Assembly: GCA_024195585.1 (NCBI GenBank)
Contig: SWBL01000507.1
Location: 1 to 26,278, forward strand
From: Aureobasidium sp. EXF-3400
Taxonomy: Eukaryota; Ascomycota; Dothideomycetes; Dothideales; Saccotheciaceae
Direction of reading: 5' to 3'
DNA: 26,278 bases
A model generated the notes under the pieces. That model was not told the DNA's origin. It saw only the letters and a program-made list of their open reading frames with translations, and ran no database searches. Made by a program: the position numbers and the translations under genes. Below, piece by piece: positions 20,596-26,278 of the stretch; positions within the stretch are counted from its first letter, which is position 1; each line of letters starts with the position of its first letter.

Positions 20596-22527
20596 ATGGC
20601 GCCTCGTTTTGGACAATATCACGCTCCTTATCCACGGGACACAGTTGCTTTGCCGGCAAAGCTTCTAACATCCATTCCCACATGCGCTCAAGTATGTGTT
20701 TCGTCAAAAGTCGTCCAGGGACTGGTACCTGCTGAATGCAGCAGCCCGACCGACGCTTCCTGCCTCTGCTCGCACTACAGCACATCAGGCTTCGCTCTCG
20801 GAGAGATCGTCCTCGGATGCATGATCGAACACTGCCCTGGTGAAATCTTGACAGCCTCTCGAACCCAAGCTTATCAGTTGTGCTCTTCATACCCGAAGGC
20901 AGTGGTAGGTACACATCCTGTGTTGACTATGACAACGTCGTTCCAATCAACAACGTCGACATCATCTTCGCAGACCATCCAGCCAACATCGATACCAACC
21001 AACTCAACCGTACTTGCAACACCGGCTCCAGGCACTATTACCATCGTGCCTACATCGAGATCATACAATCAGTCGCCATCATCATCACCAACTGGCCCCT
21101 CAACAACGCCAACTCAATCCCCCAAACCTTTGACCACTGGTGAGACTGTCGGTATTTCTGTCGCCTCGATTGCCATTGCTGCTCTGATCTTCGGATTATG
21201 CTTCTTCTGCTGTTGTTGTGTGAGACGTCGGAAGAAGGAAAAGAAAAACAAGAAATCTGGTACGCCGACAAGAAAGTGGTTCAAGACGAGCCACCGTCTG
21301 GACTTCCAGGATCAATCTTCTCCGACTGGATCCAGATTCCCTTCCAAGAGCATCACCAGATCAGCCACCTCGTCGGGTCCTCGTAGACCACCAAGATCCT
21401 TCCCAGCAAGTCCAAACAGATCGCCTCGCTCCTCACTGAGCAGCTTCACCAAGTCACCTGAAGTCATCACACAGCGTCGTTTCAGACCCTCGCTTCGCCC
21501 TCAGCTAGAATGGTGGAAGGAGACCTCTCGACTCGATATTCGCCAGGTTCCAGCCGGACTCAAATCCCACAGAGCGAGCATTTCCTCACCTGGTCGCAGT
21601 GAGACAAGATCTCTTAAACTTCCAGCCCCTATCACCAACATCACCATCAACGTGAAGAAGGCGAGCAAACATTTGAGGCCTGACAGTGCCGCAACTCGAT
21701 GGACAGTATTCGAAGAGGACAGCAGAACACCAATCAATAATCCTGTGCTACCAGATCCTCCTAGACTCCCGAGACCTGTCTTCCTATCACCAATTCATCC
21801 TCCTTTGGGACCAAGCTTCGCGGACCAATACACAACTTCTCCGGAAGAGATGGCCAAGTCAGGCTTGATGCTCCAAATTCCTCGCAAACCCGTGAGGAGT
21901 GATGAAGCCTCTCTGCCCAACGGCATTTCTCTGAACACAGGAGCCCCTAGGACCGACCATTTGTCCATGCCTCCCAGCAGTGCAGCCAGCTATCTCCCAG
22001 CCTACTACACCAGCTCCGACAGCCGCACTCCCGTGGCACCAAAATGGAGTCCCCACGACCATGAACGCTTCAGTCAACCACACTTTGCACCATTGCCTTT
22101 GATGCCACAACGCAACACACACAGCTCATGGGCATCAGCAACCACCTTCGAATCCGTGGATCCTGATGAGACGACACCAGAGACTGAAGTCGACAAACAG
22201 CTTTCTCCGGTCTCTTACCCTAAGGTTCCTCGTCCGTCCAACCAAGCCATTCCTCGCTCTCCTCTGACCACTTCGAGTGGAAAGGTGACGTTGGCAGCAA
22301 AAAGACGTGGTGAAGATTTATCACTGGATGTCGGTCGAGGTCTGATGATATCGAATATTGGCGAAGCACCTGATACGCCTTTGAGAAACTACAGTTACAG
22401 GAAGCAGCAGAGAAGAAATCATCAAACTCCTCAGATGGAGTTGAAGAGTCCGCTTTGGGAGCCTAAACTTACGCCTAGCAGAAGGGGAGATGATTTGTTC
22501 CTGTCTGTGGAGGTCAAGGGTCGTTGA
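20596..22527 (+). CDS. CFEM-domain single-pass membrane protein with long cytoplasmic tail
   Basis: Intronless, 643 aa from the ATG at 20596, which has a perfect CACCATGG context; an upstream in-frame ATG at 20494 gives 677 aa. The ectodomain has eight cysteines at residues 30, 34, 48, 56, 58, 75, 80 and 96 in the CFEM order. It begins P-x-C-A-x2-C and contains D-A-S-C-L-C, where Asp53 is the CFEM position that coordinates haem iron in haem-binding members. A Thr/Ser/Pro-rich stalk (about 110-180) probably carries O-glycans. The transmembrane segment is about 185-208, ending in four cysteines (205-208) that are palmitoylation candidates, then RRRKKEKKNKK as the cytoplasmic stop-transfer. The 430-residue tail is basic and Ser/Pro/Arg-rich, and RRGEDLSLDV recurs near its end as RRGDDLFLSV. 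No clear signal peptide is seen from either start. A sensor or receptor-like role is inference. Confidence 0.82.
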   Translation: MAPRFGQYHAPYPRDTVALPAKLLTSIPTCAQVCVSSKVVQGLVPAECSSPTDASCLCSHYSTSGFALGEIVLGCMIEHCPGEILTASRTQAYQLCSSYPKAVVGTHPVLTMTTSFQSTTSTSSSQTIQPTSIPTNSTVLATPAPGTITIVPTSRSYNQSPSSSPTGPSTTPTQSPKPLTTGETVGISVASIAIAALIFGLCFFCCCCVRRRKKEKKNKKSGTPTRKWFKTSHRLDFQDQSSPTGSRFPSKSITRSATSSGPRRPPRSFPASPNRSPRSSLSSFTKSPEVITQRRFRPSLRPQLEWWKETSRLDIRQVPAGLKSHRASISSPGRSETRSLKLPAPITNITINVKKASKHLRPDSAATRWTVFEEDSRTPINNPVLPDPPRLPRPVFLSPIHPPLGPSFADQYTTSPEEMAKSGLMLQIPRKPVRSDEASLPNGISLNTGAPRTDHLSMPPSSAASYLPAYYTSSDSRTPVAPKWSPHDHERFSQPHFAPLPLMPQRNTHSSWASATTFESVDPDETTPETEVDKQLSPVSYPKVPRPSNQAIPRSPLTTSSGKVTLAAKRRGEDLSLDVGRGLMISNIGEAPDTPLRNYSYRKQQRRNHQTPQMELKSPLWEPKLTPSRRGDDLFLSVEVKGR

Positions 22528-23420
22528 GGGAAAGTAAGAGGAGGTGTGCACTCAATGAAGTAATCTGGACATTTTTGCTTTGATATCGTTTCCTTGGTTG
22601 GTACAGCCTGGGCTCGCAAAAAGAGATACCCTGACTGTATGCATAGCGACGGCGTTTTCTTCAGCGATCAGCATGTTTTCATTCACTGCAGTCACTCCTT
22701 TTCAAGTAAAAACATGTATTAGCATCATATTCTTATCCAAGACATTCGCTGCCTCTGCTCTTCAAAGTGCCATCAGACTGTCTGAATAGCGGCGGAGATA
22801 CATAGCAAGTTCTCACACGAGCGCATGGTTTGTTGAGAAACTTCATTGCGCCCGGTATTGGCAGGCAATCTCAATGGTGGCAGAGGGAAGATAGCATAGC
22901 CGTGTGAGCAGTCATGCGGCTATCAAATCTGATAATTACTGTAACCGCCCGCCGGTAGAATGCGCCGGGCGGAGATGCTTCATCCCACTCGGCATCTCGA
23001 GAACGAGGCTGTCCCCGCCGACACCGCAGTTTTGGCAAAATGAGTTTCGGTCGGGAAATGGAAAGTTGGAAACACGCTGTGCTCGAGGGGCAGTCTCGAA
23101 ATAGCGTCGGCACAACCACGATGTTTGACTCGATTCATCCGTGCTGCTGGCTCTCTGGCATTCTATTGTAAGGCCGAGAGCTTAATCAGCTGGTTCGCAA
23201 TGGAAGTCAAGGGCTACAGTCGACCGTCAGAGACCCACAAGCACCCTCGATGCACGGGCCACAATCGATTCATCCGACACAGCTCTCGCGGTCGGTCGTC
23301 GGCCGGCAGCTCTGATCGGTGCTGACGTCGCTGCTTTTTTGGAGAGTCAACACTTTTCTCTCACAGATCAACAACCCTCTTTCCTTCCACTCATCACATA
23401 CCTCTGTCATATCATTCAAA
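22528..23420. promoter_or_regulatory. Intergenic region and transketolase promoter
   Basis: This 893-bp region holds the CFEM 3' flank and the transketolase promoter. It contains a GC-rich inverted repeat (22945-22972), a CRE-like TGACGTCG (23323-23330), and a pyrimidine-rich leader from about 23350 to the ATG, typical of strongly expressed fungal genes. No coding exon is recognised. Confidence 0.55.
22945..22972. repeat. GC-rich inverted repeat
   Basis: CCGCCCG (22945-22951) and CGGGCGG (22966-22972) are perfect reverse complements around a 14-base centre. Paired CGG/CCG triplets are typical of zinc-cluster transcription-factor sites. The position is about 450 bp upstream of transketolase. 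Confidence 0.5.
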
Positions 23421-25920
23421 ATGGGTTACGGAGAAGTTGACCAGAAGTCTATCAACACCATCAGACTGCTCGCAGTAAGTCTTCACTCACCGCATATCTC
23501 GATAGCTACCCCTCCATCAGGCTTCGAGGGGTTGTGACCGCTTGTTGAGTCGCCACAACCACCTCGAATCTCCTGCCAGAGGGTCGTCAATCATGGATCG
23601 AACTGACATGAGATGCTACCACAGGTCGATGCGACCGCCAAAGCCAACTCCGGTCACCCCGGTGCCCCTATGGGTATGGCCCCTGTCGCTCACGTTCTTT
23701 TCAACAAGTTCATGCGTTTCAACCCCAAGAACCCCGACTGGGTCAACAGAGACAGATTCGTTCTCTCGTAAGTCAACCCTCATCCATTGATTGGGCTGGC
23801 CTGTCGAGTCGTACATGAATACAAGGATTGTTTTTTCTGTTATCATGGAAGCCGGTGGGGGGAACTTCCCCACCACCCACATCCCGACTTCAAACGCCGA
23901 CAGCAGCACAATCTCGACCACGCGAAAAACATGGCTAACAGCATTGCCTTCTAGCAACGGCCACGGTTGCATGCTCCAGTATGCTCTCCTCCACCTGTTC
24001 GGCTATGCCTTGAGCATGGACGACATCAAGGCTTTCAGAGTGAGTCTTATCGGAGAATTACAATCCATACACAATTCTGACGTGAGACCAGACCATTGAC
24101 AGCATCACCCCCGGTCACCCCGAGGCTCACGACACCCCCGGAGTTGAGGTCACCACTGGTCCTCTTGGTCAGGGTTTCGCCAACGCTGTTGGTCTTGCCA
24201 TGGCTCAGGCCCAGACTGCTGGTACCTTCAACAAGCCCGGCTTCGACCTCATCAACAACTACACCTACACCTTCTTCGGTGATGGTTGCGCCATGGAGGG
24301 TATTGCCTCCGAGGCCGCCTCCACTGCCGGTCACTTGCAGCTCGGCAACCTCATCGCCATCTACGATGACAACCACATTTCCATTGGTTAGTGGCCTACC
24401 CAGAATTGATTGACGAGACCTGAACTAACGGTCAATTAGACGGTGACACCAAGTGCGCCTTCACTGAGGACGTCATGAAGCGTTTCGAGGCCTACGGCTG
24501 GCACACCGAGTACGTCGAGAAGGGTGACACCGATCTCCAGGGTATCGAGGATGCCATCAAGAGATGCCGCGACGTCAAGGACAAGCCCTCAGTCATCAAG
24601 CTTACCACCACCATCGGTTTCGGTTCCCAGCTCCAGGGTACCGGCGGTGTCCACGGTAACCCCCTCAAGGCTGACGACATCAAGCACGTCAAGCAGCAGT
24701 TCGGCTTCGACCCCGAGAAGTCCTTCGTCGTTCCCCAGGAGGTCTACGACTTCTACCACAAGACTGCCGATGCCGGTGCCGCCGCCGAGCAGGAGTGGAA
24801 CAAGCTCTTCGAGAAGTACGCTTCCGAGCACAAGGACGCTCACGCCGACCTTGCCCGCCGTCTTACCGGCAAGCTCCCCGAGGGCTGGCAAAAGTCCCTC
24901 CCCACCTACAAGCCCACAGACGACGCCATCGCTTCCCGCAAGCTTTCTGAGTCCGTTCTCGAGGCCATCTACGACGCTGTCCCCGAGCTGGTCTCTGGTT
25001 CCGCCGATCTGACTGGCTCCAACAACACCCGCTGGAAGAAGGCCGTCGACTTCCAGCCCCCCAACACCGGCATTGGCCAGTGGAACGGTCGCTACATGCG
25101 TTACGGTGTCCGTGAGCACGCCATGGCCGCCATCATGAACGGTCTGTCCGCCTACGGTACCCTCATCCCCGCCGGTGGTACTTTCCTCAACTTCGTCTCA
25201 TACGCCGCCGGTGCCGTCCGTCTTTCCGCCCTGTCTCACCAGCGCGTTCTCTACATCGCTACCCACGACTCCATCGGTCTTGGTGAGGATGGTGCCACTC
25301 ACCAGCCTATTGAGACTCTTGCTCACTTCCGCGCCCTCCCCAACATCATGGTCTGGCGCCCTGCTGACGGTAACGAGTGCTCTGCTGCCTACTACGTTGC
25401 CCTGACCAGCCGCGATACCCCCTCGCTCCTCGCCCTGACCCGTCAGAACCTCCCCCAGCTCGAGGGTTCCACCATCGAGAAGGCTTCCAAGGGTGGTTAC
25501 GTCGCTCTCGAGCAGGAGAAGGCCGATGTCACCCTCGTTTCCACCGGTTCCGAGGTCGGTATCTGCCTCGAGGCTGTCAAGACCCTCAAGGACGAGCACA
25601 ACCTCACCGCTCGTGTCGTCTCGTTGCCCTGCTTCGAGGTCTTCGACGCACAAGACAAGGACTACCGCATGTCGGTCATCCCCGACGGTATCCCCACCAT
25701 GTCGGTTGAGGTCATGTCCACCATGGGCTGGGAGAAGTACTCTCACGAGCAGTTCGGTCTCAACAGATTCGGTGCCTCCGGTGCCTACAAGGACGTCTAC
25801 AAGAAGTTCGAGTTCACCCCCGAGGGTATCGCCAAGCGCGCCAAGAAGACTGTCGACTTCTACAAGGACGTCAAGCCTCTTCGCTCCCCCATCAACCGTG
25901 CTTTCCAGCAGCTCATCTAA
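23421..25920 (+). CDS. TKL1: Transketolase, five exons
   Basis: Thiamine-diphosphate enzyme of the non-oxidative pentose phosphate pathway that moves two-carbon ketol units from xylulose-5-phosphate to ribose-5-phosphate or erythrose-4-phosphate; cytosolic. Exons are 23421-23474, 23625-23767, 23955-24039, 24092-24386 and 24440-25920. They sum to 2058 nt, 685 aa, the usual length. Exon 2 carries [13 protein letters not shown]. The diphosphate/Mg site is GDGCAMEG (157-164; Asp158) with Asn188 closing the motif. The catalytic glutamate in REHAM is Glu418, and the transketolase signature [11 protein letters not shown] contains His480. The C-terminal domain contains [12 protein letters not shown]. 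Codons strongly favour C or G at the third position, more than in neighbouring genes, consistent with high expression. Introns 1 and 2 (150 and 187 nt) are much longer than introns 3 and 4 (52 and 53 nt). Confidence 0.96.
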
Positions 25921-26278
25921 GCTTAGGATGAAAGCTATGGTTACGGCCGCGTGTTGACATGACTTTTTCCTTTTGAACGCTTACAAAATGTATACCCCCT
26001 CCAGAAATCGGGGTAATGGATACATAGAATGAAATGGCGAATACGATACCAAATATTTTGCATAACCCTCTGATTGGTGCCTAGAGTGTGTTCAGTGACA
26101 GTGTTGACCGTCGAACTATTGCTCACCTACGAGGAGTAGAAGCCTTGGATGGGAGATACATATCGCTAATATTTAGCGCATCAAGCACATACGGCCACAG
26201 TCAGCTGAAAACTGGGCATCCCGTCCGCTCTGCCATACATAAGCAGTTGAACGGCAGATTAGTACTACGGTGGGTGAC
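25921..26278. other. Right-edge region downstream of transketolase
   Basis: This is the 3' flank of transketolase, with no confident gene. On the minus strand a short open stretch starts at an ATG near 26163 and meets a GTGAGC donor-like site. It might be the edge of another gene or chance. Confidence 0.4.

Noticed and set aside
24524..25119. Ser/Pro/Thr-rich and Leu/Val/Gly-rich long frames overlapping transketolase
   Set aside because: These arise from the extreme C/G third-base codon use of transketolase in shifted or reverse frames.

Overview
This window is nuclear DNA of a filamentous ascomycete (Pezizomycotina). The evidence is short introns (mostly 48-56 nt) with GT...AG ends and CTAAC/CTGAC-like branch sites, strong Kozak contexts such as CACCATGG, and fungal-specific families (CFEM, DUF7704, the SIN component Cdc14, a GPI-anchored Ser-rich wall protein). 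The class is probably Dothideomycetes, but that is an impression from gene style and is not proven here.

I support eleven protein genes and no RNA genes, transposons or CRISPR arrays. Left to right: PSF3 (-, GINS replication factor) is divergent from BLM10 (+, proteasome activator of about 1978 aa). BLM10 converges on a membrane-anchored histidine acid phosphatase/phytase (-). An AKR7-type aldo-keto reductase (-) follows and is divergent from a SET-domain lysine methyltransferase (+). That gene converges on a GPI-anchored secreted protein (-), followed on the same strand by a DUF7704 membrane protein (-) and an unrecognised, probably mitochondrial protein with 22-residue tandem repeats (-). 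The repeat gene is divergent from the septation initiation network gene cdc14 (+). A CFEM single-pass membrane protein (+) and transketolase (+) complete the window. Exon structures were worked out by hand from splice sites and reading phase, and every multi-exon model closes in frame.

The genes are not a pathway or biosynthetic cluster. They are mostly housekeeping (replication, proteasome regulation, pentose phosphate pathway, cytokinesis, protein methylation) mixed with cell-surface and nutrient genes (phytase, GPI protein, CFEM protein). The shared control regions are PSF3/BLM10 (679 bp), AKR/SET (408 bp) and repeat-protein/cdc14 (669 bp). The PSF3/BLM10 region carries ACGCG motifs that would suit G1/S control of the replication gene.

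The least explained items are the 22-aa repeat protein with a C-terminal four-cysteine motif (17249-18130), the CFEM receptor-like protein with a long basic Ser/Pro-rich tail and a repeated RRG(E/D)DL motif (20596-22527), and several short inverted or direct repeats in the intergenic DNA. I did not find a convincing new multi-gene system.
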